From positions 5,208,001 through 5,272,000 of the forward strand of contig JAETXT010000004.1 of NCBI GenBank assembly GCA_019188255.1: a stretch of DNA of 64,000 nt, given 5' to 3'. The notes beneath the pieces are model-generated. The model did not search any database and had not been told where the DNA came from. It saw nothing but the letters and a program-made list of their open reading frames with translations. Below are positions 46,268-57,421 of the stretch, piece by piece; the first letter of the stretch is position 1, and the number at the start of each line of letters is the position of its first letter. The position numbers were made by a program, and so were the translations under genes. Source of the stretch: Verticillium longisporum. Lineage: Eukaryota > Ascomycota > Sordariomycetes > Glomerellales > Plectosphaerellaceae.

Positions 46268-47938
46268 ATGGCCGACCACTTCCCGACCATCACGCAATGC
46301 GCCATCGTCGCGGCCGCGTTCAAGGTGCTGCTCTTCCCAGCATAGTGAGTGCCCCTCCTTGTGCTTGCTGTCGCCAACACACATGGCAACTGACAATGCG
46401 GACACAGCAAATCGACCGACTTTGAGGTGCATCGCAATTGGCTAGCCATTACAGAGAGCCTGCCCATCTCGCAGTGGTACCTCGAGAAGACGTCAGAATG
46501 GACCCTCGACTACCCCCCCTTCTTCGCCTACTTCGAATGGGCCCTGTCGCAGGTCGCCAAGCTCGTCGATCCGTCCATGACCAAGCTGTACAACCTCGAG
46601 TATGACAGCTGGCAGACGATCTACTTTCAGAGGTGGAGCGTCATCATTTCGGAGATTGTCCTCGTCTTTGCGCTGCACATGTGCGATGACCTCTATCCTT
46701 GGTTCGAGCCAAGTCACTAACCGAGACGCAGGTTCATCGACTCGGCGAGCCCCTCGAACCGACGCGCTACCCAGACTGCTGCCCTCTCGATTCTTCTGTC
46801 GCCCGGCCTGCTCATCATTGATCACATTCACTTCCAGTACAACGGCTGCATGTACGGCATCCTCATCATCTCGCTCGTCCTGGCCCGCAGCAAGTCGACG
46901 CTGCTCTCCAGCGGTCTCGTCTTTGCTGCGCTCCTGTGCATGAAGCACATCTACCTGTATCTGGCGCCTGCCTATTTCGTCTTCCTGCTGCGCGCGTACT
47001 GCTTGTCGCCTAGATCCATCTACAACATCAGGTTCTTCAACTGCGTCAAGCTTGGTGTTGGCATTACCGCCATTTTCGGCGCCGCCTTCGGTCCCTTTGT
47101 CTACTTGCAGCAGATTCCTCAGCTGCTCAGCCGGCTGTTTCCTTTCTCACGCGGGCTGTGCCATGCCTACTGGGCCCCCAACATCTGGGCGCTCTACTCG
47201 TTCGCCGACAGGGTTCTCATCTATGGTATGACCCGGCTTGGGCCCCCCTCCGTAAACGAATGCTGACCCTGTGCAGTCGGCCCTCGGCTGAAGCTTCCCG
47301 TCAACCTCGACGCAGTCAACAGTGTCACGCGCGGCCTCGTGGGCGATACGGCCTTCGCCGTGCTGCCCGAGATCAGCCCCAAGATCTGCTTCGGCTTGAC
47401 CCTCTTCTTCCAGGTGCTACCGCTCATCAGGCTCTTCGGCGCGCCGACGTGGGAGAACTTTGTGGGCGCCGTGACACTCTGCGGATATGCGTCCTTCCTC
47501 TTCGGCTGGCACGTCCACGAGAAGGCCGTCCTGCTCATCATCATCCCGTTCAGCCTCATTGCGCTGCAGGACCGTCGATACCTCGGCGCGTTCCGCCCTG
47601 TTGCCGTAGCGGGCCATGTCTCTCTGTTCCCGTTGCTGTTCACGCCGGCCGAGTTTCCGATCAAGGCGGTGTACACCATTTTCTGGCTGATCCTCTTCCT
47701 CATGGTGTTTGACCGACTGGCGCCAGCCTCGAGAAAGGCGAGGTTTTTCCTGCTCGATCGGTTCAGCACGCTGTACATTGCCGTCAGCATCCCGCTGATT
47801 GTGTACTGCTCCCTTGTGCACCAAGTCGTGTTCGGCAAGAGCTACGAGTTCCTACCACTGATGTTCACAAGTTCCTACTGCGCGATAGGAGTCGTCGGTA
47901 GCTGGATGGGCTTCATGGTCGTGTACTTTGCATCCTGA
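46268..47938 (+). CDS. alg8: ALG8 dolichyl-P-glucose glucosyltransferase, 501 aa
   Basis: Exons 46268-46344, 46408-46680, 46732-47225 and 47277-47938 splice to 502 codons. It is a multipass ER membrane protein. Family motifs: [29 protein letters not shown] (the luminal acidic catalytic region), [10 protein letters not shown], and [11 protein letters not shown] near the end. ALG8 adds the second glucose to the lipid-linked oligosaccharide used for N-glycosylation. ALG6 is the nearest paralogue; the HRNWLAIT and HFQYNG context and the length favour ALG8. The donor of intron 2 is GTGCGA, weak but phase-correct with a CACTAAC branch point. Confidence 0.9.
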
Positions 47939-49738
47939 ATGTCGAGTAAAGAGGACATGAGCAGCGTGATGAATCATGCTCTGAGATGCGACTGAAATAG
48001 AGATCAAGTTCCGAGACGCCAGCATGCCACGGCAGACAGTGACGTGAATCAGGCTCCTTGAGAAGGAGCTCTGTCACCCAATTGAGTGGGTTGAGGTTGG
48101 TGCTGACTCAGGAGACAGCCAATCAAAGCTGCGTGACCCACGTGTGATGCAAGGCTGAAAGCCACAGCAGCGGGTAGAATTTCTGACCCTAACGATTTCG
48201 GGACTGGGGTGGGTCGCCGGGGGGGGATTTCTATTGTGGACCGCGACGGATGGCTGCGGCGCGAGCGCGCGTTGCTTGTTGGGTCCAATTTGTTTGACCG
48301 GTCTTTGGCAACCGCAGTCGGGCGGCAGACAGCATCCGACTGAAAGATGGGCAGGACATTGATGCACAGAATAGGGGGGATGCGATGCAAAAAAGAACCG
48401 ATTCCAGAATACCTACGGCAAGATTCGGATGGGACAGGATGACGTCTGGGGATGGTCAAGGGTTCAGAGACAAGGGAATGATATTGAATGCGACGCGGGA
48501 TGCAGCATGGTCTATGACCAATCGAGCTTCTGTATACATTATTCAGCCTTGGAAGAATAGCGGAGATGGATGAGAAGTCTTTTTGCCGAGGTGGTGGGCT
48601 GGAGAAGCCGGATGACGCAGGGCGGTTGCTGGGGGCCTTGTCAAATGTCGAGGAGGCGATTGACAGATTCTAGGCTACCCTTCTGATGGTTCTAGCGCGT
48701 GCATCGAATCGACGCTCATTCGACCATCTCGTCTACAAAAATCTTCATTTGACGTGTATTCGATTTCGGCGACTGACAGGATCATTTTGAGCCCATATAC
48801 CGTGGTCCATGTCCCATGAGCGAAAAGGTGGTTGTCAAGGCAGAGATGGCCGGGTGGATAGGTGGTTTGGAGGAGGAGCGCGACGTGAATCCGAACCGAA
48901 CCGCACCGCACCACACCACACCACCACGGGGGCTGCCGGACGGGGGTCCCGATCAGCGCAGCGGCCGCCAATAGGACCTCGCGGACGGCGGTTAAGCGAG
49001 GCGCCTCCCCACTGTCCACCATGGGTCCAAGTACCGAAGTAACTGTCCCCTTCTAAAGTGCACCCGTACGGGGCCTTTCAGCGGTCGACAGCGGGCGATC
49101 GTGGGGGCCGTGGAGCGTGAGGTACCTCGGGGTACTTGGGCCAGGGACCAAATGGACGACACGGCCGACCACCCCCAGTCTCGTCTCGGTGCAGCTGCTA
49201 CTGGCGCTGGGTCGCTGCGCTGGGTGTAAGGGTGGATGGGTGTGTGCAGGCTTCCTCCTCTGCCCTTCTCCTCCTCTCCCACTCGGACTTGTTTTTTTTC
49301 CTCCTCCTCCTACCTCGTTTCCTCGTCACCACCAGCTTCAACCTCGCGACACGCCAGCGGCGGCCATTCATCCACCACCACGATCCCCGCCGCCCATCGA
49401 ACCCAGCAGACCCCCCCCCGGCTTCTCTCGCGACCCTCCGACTCGACCGCCGGATCGCGTCTCCCACCGAAGCCTCGCGTGTAAGTCGCTACCACGACAG
49501 ATCCGCACACCGGCACCAGCATCCACGACGCGACTCCGCCACCCACAATCGACGCTCTCGACGACCGGTTCGCGCGACAGCACACCCACTGCACCAAACA
49601 ACGGCATTTTGCTTCCCTGGCCATCGCAAGCTCCTGCAGACGAGGCCAGGCTACTTTTCAGCCTTGCATCACGGCATCCCGGTCCACCCTCCCAACCCTC
49701 GGGCCAGACGATGCAATTGTAGCAAAGCCGCAGCCACC
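47939..49738. other. 1.8-kb intergenic and ITC1 leader
   Basis: No gene seen. The C/T-rich stretch at about 49230-49700 is typical of a fungal 5' UTR and promoter for the ITC1 gene. Frames here look like composition artefacts. Confidence 0.4.
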
Positions 49739-52700
49739 ATGGTATCCTCCGACCAACAAACACAACGAACTCGTCTGGATCCGGATGGCGCTGACATGCA
49801 GCTCCTAGGTTCTTTTCAAGCGAAAGCCTGTTCGCTTTTTACCTCCAACCGACATCAAGGACGACAATGCAGAGGTTCGCAACTAACCGCCCCCCTCTCC
49901 CCCTCAAGCGCCGACGCTAACCAAGCTTTCTTCTAGGTTTGGCACATTCCCCAAACGGGAGAAGTCTTTGGTCAATATGAAGACTACTTGGCCAGGTAGG
50001 CCGAATTCCTCCCCAGCTTTTCCCCCAACCCTCATCATGTCAATGAGCCATCCGCTGACAGCTCCTAGGATGGATTTCTACAAGCAGGTAAGAGCGAACT
50101 CGGTCGAGTGGGGCAACTACTGTCGCGACACCCATACTCACCCAAGCTCTGTGTTTAGCGACGTTTCAACTGCCAGATCAGCGGACATTCGGGCTTGACC
50201 TTCTTCGAAGCTCTGAAGAGCGAGGTTAGCATTCGTTCTCCTCCCGACCCTCCTCTGACATTGCGTTCCTGACCACTTCTCTCCCCCAGACCGCCGGCGC
50301 CGAGGAAGTAGAGCAAGCTTTCCCCGAAGCCCTCAAGGGCCCCGTCCTCCGCCGCGTCCAGTTCCAAACCGTCTCCCGCATCGATACGCTCGTCGACATG
50401 GTCTTTGAGGACTTCCGCTCCGACTACTACCCCGGCGAGGCCGTGACCGTCAAGCTCGCCAATGGTGAGAGGTTAAAAGGAAGCGTTCGCGAGAAGACGC
50501 GCTTCGGCCACAAGGTCCTCCCCGACGGCACCATCAAGCCGCCAAGCACAAAATACTTTGTCAGCATTGACGACCGCGAGGATGCCGAGGCCGTCGTCGA
50601 CGACAGTCACATATTCCGCGATCGCAAGATCTTCACCAAGGCTGTCCTACGGTCTTTCATCAAGCGGACCGTCACTCGCGAGGCCTGGAATGGCGCTCCT
50701 TGGCTCGTGAACCACGACTACGCCCAGGAATACCACATCGACACGCGCATTCCTGCTCATTTGCTCTACGACAACAAGCTCCTCGAGAGGAAGATGCACC
50801 AGGCGCAGAAGCGCGCCTCTCTACCCCACGACCAAAACGGCGCCAACGCCAATGGATCTTCACCCTCGGGACCTGCCCGTTTGCCAGAGCTCAAGCCCAT
50901 GCCGAAGACGCAAAAGAGCAAGCTCCAACACGCACACCAAAACCACTCTGGAGTTTACCCCAAGGACCGGAAAGGACCTGCTCCGGAGGCGGGCGTCTAT
51001 CACGCGCACACATCGGGCAACCCCTTTCAGCTCCCGAACTTTCGCCAAAACGACGCCTTGCCGCATCACATGCCACCCCCCTACCACCACCACCTCCACC
51101 GCCACCAAAGTATCCCATTGAGGATCTCGCGCTCGAGCCGCGCGACGACAAAATCAGGCCGCCCATCAAGTTCATGTGCAGGGACCCGCCAAGCGAGTCA
51201 GCTCCAACAGCAAACGGCAGCGACGAATCTCCCAAGGACTACCGGGACCGAATCTCCATGTCGTCGGTCGGACCACTGCTGGAAACGTGGGACACGCTCA
51301 ATGTGTACTGTGAGATCTTCAAGCTCGACTCCTTCACCTTTGATGATTTCGTCGAAGCCATGTGCGTCGCATCCGAAGAGACGACTGTTCAACTGTTTGA
51401 AGAGATCCACTGTTCCGTCCTCAAGATGCTTGTGTCGTCGGAGGCCGATGGTGGCAAGGTCAACGTGCCGCTGCCTGAGCTGGAGGACGAGGATGACGAA
51501 GACGAGGAAGAGGAGGAAGAAGAGGCAAGGTCGCCCACCCCCGAAGCGGAGAGGCCGCCGGCACGCGCCACCCGGAGTAGCTTGGCCAAGGCCGAGGCCG
51601 AACGACTGGCTGCCGAGCTCAAGGCAGCCGAGGCTGAGGCAGCAGAACCAGAGGTCAAACACCGCGCCGAAGACCTGTTGGAGGAGTACGAGTGGATCGA
51701 GCACCTGCGAAAGCGCGACTTCAAAGACGGCGGCTGGGAGATGATCATGGTTGGCCTTTTGCACCAACTGTCCAAGGAACCGCGATTGGAGAAGCCGTGT
51801 GAGGAGTTGCTTGAGCAACTTGTCCCCCGATCCGTGGACCCGACACAAGAAACGGTCCTTCAGGCCTATGCGAACCTCGACGTTAATTACCGGGTTCAAG
51901 CCCTGCAGATTATCTGCATGCTCACGATGCGCACAAAGGCTATTCGCGCATACATGGAGGACTGCAGCGAGACGATGACGGGTTACCGGAAGGAGAAGAT
52001 TGAGTGGCAGAGGCAGAGGAAACAAGCGTGAGTACCATTGCCGTGACAGCAAGAGATTCGTACTGACCGGAGACAGTGTCGAGGAGCTGAAGGTGCTGAA
52101 CGACCAACGAAAGGCTCTTCTGCCCGAGGAGACGCCGCAGGACCCTGCCAAGGCGGAGGAGGACGCAAAAGCTACTACGACTGATGTGGACTCTCCGGCA
52201 AAGGCGGGCACTCCGACCAAAGAGGGAGACGGCTCCGACTCGGAAGAAGACGCGCAGACGCGCAAGAATGGACGCCGACCGAATGACCGCACCCTCGAGC
52301 GCCAGCGAAAACGCAAGGAAGAGAAGGAGCGGAAGGAGAAGGCTGCCGAAGCTGCCAAGGTGCCGAAGCAGTCGAAGCAGCTGATCAAGAACACCAAGGA
52401 CATTCAAAAGAAGGAGGAGTTTATCAAGAAGTGTGAGGACGAGGTTGCTATTCTCGACAATGACCTTCGAGAAGCGGATTGCCCGCGCACGCGTGTGTTG
52501 GGCCGCGATCGATTCTGGAACCGATACTACTGGTTCGAGCGGAATGGCATGCCCTACGGTGGACTACCCGACAGCTCGACGGCCTCGGCCGACTATGCTA
52601 ACGCATGCATATGGGTGCAGGGGCCGGATCACCTCGAGCGCGAGGGCTACATTGACCTCAGCAAGGAAGATCAGGACGAGTACAAGGCCAAGCACAACAT

Positions 52701-53166
52701 GACGGTGCCCGATCGCAAGAAGATGGAGGAGGGCGCGATGAGCGTGTTCAATGCCGGGCAATGGGGCTACTATGATGACCCCGAGTCCGTAGACAACCTC
52801 ATCCGCTGGCTGGACCCGCGCGGCTACAACGAGTTGAAGCTACGTAAGGAGATTCTCAGCTTCAAGGACAAAATCGCCAAACACATGGAGAACCGCAAAG
52901 AGTATCTCGCGCCTGCGGAGAAAGAGGAGGAAGAACCCAAGGAGCCGAAGCGCGGCGTCGCCACACGCACGAGGCAGCAACAAACCCCTGAACCCACCAA
53001 CTACAGGTGCCTCGCGTGGCAGAACACGGTTGCCGTGGAGGAGCTGGGACACTTGCACTCGGAGCCGCCGCCGCCGCCGCGGAACAGGAAGCAGGCTAAG
53101 AAGAGGCAGGCTGTCGATCCCACGCCGGAACCGCCATCGGTTCCCAAGACGAGGCGGAAGAAGTGA
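49739..53166 (+). CDS. itc1: ITC1-type ISWI complex subunit (WAC, DDT, WHIM)
   Basis: Seven exons: 49739-49741, 49809-49874, 49937-49995, 50070-50088, 50159-50224, 50290-52027 and 52077-53166. Exon 1 encodes only the initiating Met. The spliced start MVLFKRKPVRFLPPTDI is the typical family N-terminus, followed by the WAC domain (VWHIPQTGEVFGQYEDYLAR, MDFYKQRRFNCQISGHSGL) and a GPVLRRVQF block. A DDT domain (YCEIFKLDSFTFDDFVEAM) and WHIM modules (RDRFWNRYYWFERNGMPYGG, WGYYDDPESVDNLIRWLDPR) follow. One base is missing in the C run at 51076-51081; restoring it gives exactly 1014 codons. Itc1 partners the ISWI ATPase in nucleosome spacing. Confidence 0.9.
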
Positions 53167-53638
53167 GAAGCCTGGAGGGAATGATGTGTAATATAAGAGG
53201 TAGAGAGGGGGGAAACAATCTGCACCCCTGCTTGCGTACAAAGCAGATGGACTGGCGACTTTGCATGTATGGGCATTGGCGATATGGTGTTTTTTTTTTG
53301 GACAACGGATGGGGAAAAAAGCACCAATACGACTCTGTCTACGGACAAGAGGGGCCGTCTGGGTTTTGCAAGGACGATGGGAGGGTGCGAAGGCGGACGG
53401 CAGCGTTTGATTGAGAATTGCGTAGACTTGGCATTGAAAGCGTCTGTCTCGCCATTTCCCGCAGGTTGTGATATGCTTTTCTGCCCCTTGAGCTGGCAAA
53501 GTTCACTCATGCTAGCTATCTGAGCACGACTCGAACTCAACTCTGACCTTCATCAGTGACCATTTTCCTGCTCCATTCGTCCAACTCATCATGAGTGAAG
53601 TGAGTGTGTGTGCCCCCCTTCAGCTGCCTCAGCACCGT
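53167..53638. other. Convergent spacer
   Basis: 3' ends of ITC1 and the following minus-strand gene. A long T run lies at about 53288-53299. No other feature seen. Confidence 0.4.
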
Positions 53639-54454
53639 CTAGACACAGCGCCGACTCCACGAGACGAACCCCCTCTCGCGCTCCCGCAGCGTCTCCCACC
53701 GAAGATGCTCCTCCTCCGCATCCTTCGCCTCTCCGGTCGATATAGTTTCCCACCGCTCGCCCTCGTCCTCGACCTCACTCTCGTCTTCGTCATCCTCGAC
53801 CTCAACGCCGTCGTCCGCCACGCTCTCGTCCCGCTCCGCAGCCGCCGTCATAGCCCCAGAGAAAACGTCGCCCCCGCCGGACCGCCCGCCCTCCCACCAG
53901 GGCCTGTACCCCGCCAGCGCGCCGCGCCGAAAGAGCGAGCCCGGCGGCGGCGCGGGCATGATGCCGCGAGCGGGGTCCGCGTGCGAGGGGTCATCGGGGA
54001 GGAGGCGCAGGCGCGCGAGGACGCGGCGGTGCTCGGCGTTGCGGAGGTCGTAGGGCCCCGCGGAGATGCCGGGGGGTGGGTTGGGGAGGAAATAGCTGCT
54101 GGGGCCAGCTAAGTAGACGGCTTCTTCGTGGCGAGGGGGGGCTGCCGCCGTGGAGGGGGCTGCGGTGGCACTGCTGTTGACGCGATTGGGGGCGCGGGCT
54201 CCTGGGGCCGGAGCTGTGAAGAAGTCCGGGAGGAAGGGTGGGAGACGGAGGGTGATGGTTTGGTGGGCTGGTGGATTGGAGCTGCTTGTCCCTGGGGATC
54301 TCTCTTGGTGGGTGCTTGTAGGGGGATTGGCCGTGGGGAGGCCGTGGCGGGAGGGCGTGTAGAAGAGGCTCCTTTCGACGGGAGTAGAGCTTGCGGGAAC
54401 GGCTGATGGTGTCCGGTTCAATGTGATGGTTGTCGGTAGCCAGTGCATAGACAT
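53639..54454 (-). CDS. Disordered acidic-tailed hypothetical protein, 271 aa
   Basis: Minus frame from ATG 54454 to TAG at 53639-53641, single exon. I start at this ATG because the upstream in-frame region has no other ATG. The N-terminal half is Pro/Ser/Thr-rich and looks unstructured. A denser block follows (YDLRNAEHRRVLARLRLLPD, GYRPWWEGGR), then a strongly acidic stretch (EVEDDEDESEVEDEGERWET) and a charged helical end. I recognise no family. It may be a conserved fungal protein of unknown role. Confidence 0.5.
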   Translation of the reverse strand: MSMHWLPTTITLNRTPSAVPASSTPVERSLFYTPSRHGLPTANPPTSTHQERSPGTSSSNPPAHQTITLRLPPFLPDFFTAPAPGARAPNRVNSSATAAPSTAAAPPRHEEAVYLAGPSSYFLPNPPPGISAGPYDLRNAEHRRVLARLRLLPDDPSHADPARGIMPAPPPGSLFRRGALAGYRPWWEGGRSGGGDVFSGAMTAAAERDESVADDGVEVEDDEDESEVEDEGERWETISTGEAKDAEEEHLRWETLRERERGFVSWSRRCV

Positions 54455-54993
54455 GATGAAATCGAACAAGTGTGATGCGCTGCGAGACCTTGGCAGTGGT
54501 GCATGTAGCAAGAGAGGTGTGATTAATAGCCAAGAGCCAGGGACGAGGAAAGAAAGAAGTGTCGACTGATGTATTAATCGTGATGCACATCGGAGATGGC
54601 TTCACAGAATAGGGTTCATGAGAGCTATCAAGGGTCTTGAACTTGAACTCAGATGTGCGAAAAATAGTGCATTGTCGAAGACCATACCTCTCCCCCGAAC
54701 ACCTCTCCGGTTGGTGTCACCACAAACTGTTGTCGGATTCTGTAGGAGCAATCGGTGCAAATGGTAGACCGCGGCCGTCTCAAACATCAGCTGAATCCGT
54801 GAGATATGGGTCGCTTCAGCTTGAGAGTTGATTCGGACAACGTCCTGCCTCACTTTCACCCCATGGCCTGGTCCGACATCTCGACACGTCGACCTGTGCT
54901 CTGGTATCAAGGCATCCACCTTCCCGACCCATCAATCTTCTGCAACCCCCTCAAGTCTGTCGGGAGAGCCCTTTCGAGACCATGCGCAGCGCC
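54455..54993. other. Spacer, possible extra exon of the membrane protein
   Basis: The membrane protein frame at 54994 ends in GGGTGAGG, which could be a splice donor instead of a stop. A minus frame at 54602-54919 could supply a further exon, but I see no convincing homology. Confidence 0.35.
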
Positions 54994-56985
54994 TCACCCT
55001 TCCACGGCAGTGCCCAACCTCAGTATTGACGAGGCATTCATTTTGCCGGCCCCTTTTCCCAGCGCATACGTATACAGAGTCAGAAGAATCAGGAGCAGCA
55101 CCTGCACGCCTAGCAGAACGCTGACGGCAATCATGGATGCATGGCTGACATCAACTCCCCTGAAGTTGACCGGCGGTTTGTCGACAATCCGCCGCAAGCC
55201 GTACGCTCTGTCCGTGTCTACAGAAGTCAACAGGGCTTCGTTGGCTAAATACATTGCAACCCCGAGCGCGCCAGACTTGCTGACTCCTGTGAGAGAAAGC
55301 CATGAACGAAACTGTAGGCTTCTGCGGCGAGGCTCTCCTTTGAAACCGACGTCGCGTTGCAGGTTCTAGTCATTGACTCAACCCAGGCCGGTGGACGAGG
55401 GTAGTCAATGCCCGCCATTGGCGGCTTTAGGGCGCTGCACAGGCTGCCCGAAATCCTCGTCTCCGTTGAGCGCAAGAGCTGAAGGAGTGTGTGGTGGTAA
55501 GACTGCGGACCGAACAGGACTTCTGCTGCCATTTGCAGCGGACCGGATGGCGACGATGCTGTGCCCGGGCGGTCATAGTTTGAACTGTCAAAAATTAGCA
55601 GTCATCGTGAAAATAACCATTTTTGACGTACTCTCTGGTAAGAGGCGATTCTGCAAAGTAGTCGTCAAAGTCGTCCGTCTCATCGGGGTCTAGCCATTGC
55701 GCCAGCAACCCAGATGGCTGTTCCTGATTGTAGAGATTTCCCAACTCAAAATACCCCATCGTGGAGCGGCCAACACATCGGATAGTGAAGTTTTGAATAT
55801 CGTTATCGAGCATCACGTCCCCTGCATCTGAAGCAAGTCGAGCGTCAAGATACATCTCTTCCTCAATATCCTGACGGTCGCGCGTAGCCCCCCACGGTTT
55901 CCCATCCTTGCCGTCCGGAACACAGACCCGAATGGAGATGCCATTCCCGGTGTAGTCGGTGTGGAAAGGGAATTGGCCAGGACATTTGGAAGGAAACTCA
56001 TCAGCGGCGATGCTCGCACATTCCGATGAAGAGTTCAGCCTCAGCGAGCGCATCCTGAGTCCTCCAGTTGTGCTACCAGACGGCACAGACGAAACCCAGA
56101 AAGCGTCTTCAGAAACCGGGACTGGATTGAAACCTTCGCCGGCAATCATCGTCTGGTCTGTCCCATTGCCCCTCCATAGCTGGGGCTGTATACTGCGGGA
56201 CGTCACGGTCCGGAGACGTTCATCCATCACGTTGAGTAGTGGCTGTCGGGGTATCTCTGGAATAGTGCCTGGGTCGATATCAAAGGCGAGAGATCGCGCA
56301 CCAGTGCTTGACGTGTCTCTAGCGAAGATGCTGGTAAAGCTCTCGCATGACGGAGTCCATCTTGAGCCCTCATGGTTGTTGTCACACACATACGCTAGTC
56401 GAGAACCGATTGGAGCGAGATAGGTTCGAAGCGGAAGCTGTATGGCACCTAGAAGCAGTCAGTACTGAGATGGCGGATCCCATGATCCGGAACTCCAGAC
56501 GAACTGATCAGAACAAACAAAGTCGCTATGTACAGGAAGGCTGATCGATCTCCAGGCGCGCGATGAAGATGAGTTGGGTCCATTGTGACCCAGTTTCTGT
56601 CCGCAAGACCGAGCAACTGACGCAGCGTGAGTTTCTGCTTCCTATTCATTCGCTCAACATGAGCTGCGGCACCGTAGGCCAAGAGAGCAGACACGAATGG
56701 AATCGTGATGACTGCAGCGACTGTGTCGATGACTGGAACAGCCTCGAGCCATGCTTCGTAGACGTTTATGTCTTTTTGACGGACTGTCGACATGCTGTCC
56801 GTTGGTGTCCGAGTTGCGACCACACAAATAAGCACCCATGGTGTAACGAGCAGTACGCTGTACCCAATAAGTATCAAGACTGGCTGCCATGGGTAGTGTC
56901 GTGGTCGGGCATGTTGGTGATTTGGGTCTGTCTGAACTTTCTTCGCGTCTTCTGTGCTTTGCGCGTGGTCGATCGTTTGCTTCAT
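54994..56985 (-). CDS. Multipass membrane protein, unknown family
   Basis: Exon 1 (56985-56505), exon 2 (56448-55632) and exon 3 (55584 down) are phase-matched. Intron 1 is GTTCGT...TAG with a TACTGAC branch point; intron 2 is GTACGT...CAG. Membrane spans include VLILIGYSVLLVTPWVLICV, AAVITIPFVSALLAYGA, AFLYIATLFVLIS and, near the end, MIAVSVLLGVQVLLLILLTL. A large Cys-containing segment between spans 3 and 4 (RLAYVCDNN, SECASIAADEFPSKCPGQF, FTIRCVGRSTMGYF) is probably extracytoplasmic, with NGT and NSS glycosylation sites. Exon 3 loses one base at about 55283-55296; the next frame reads GVSKSGALGVAMYLANEALL. This layout recurs in large families of uncharacterised filamentous-fungal membrane proteins. 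Function unknown. Confidence 0.6.
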
Positions 56986-57421
56986 GATGAAGTGGTAGGG
57001 GATACTCTCGAAGCTGGAATTTATCACATGAGATGGAGACGAGAGAATTCAATCGAAGATCTATGTCAGGGCCGGCACATCAGCTCTTCAGTTCTAAATT
57101 ATTTCTCCCCCCCGCTGCGGTCAGGACGTCTTTGATCTGCTTAGAAGAGGGTATGGACTCCCCCAGAGTAAGCGAGGTCGCGGAATGCGTGCGGCTGGCG
57201 TTGATCGACACCTAGCCTCGCAGGGTGAACCAATCTATGGTCGGGACCAAAATCCCCTAACCAGGTGCGCTTGCGACACGATAGCTTAGGTCGCTTGGCA
57301 AGGCACACTGGTTGCCCTCACGTGATCTTTCGGTGAGGCGTCTGCCACTGAATCAAATCATGCCTAGACCCAATGCGTGAACGTTGCGTCAATGGCGCAG
57401 GCTTTCAGCTAGTACGGCACC
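56986..57421. other. Spacer between two same-strand genes
   Basis: Promoter of the membrane protein and 3' region of the phosphoesterase gene. Nothing else seen. Confidence 0.4.
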
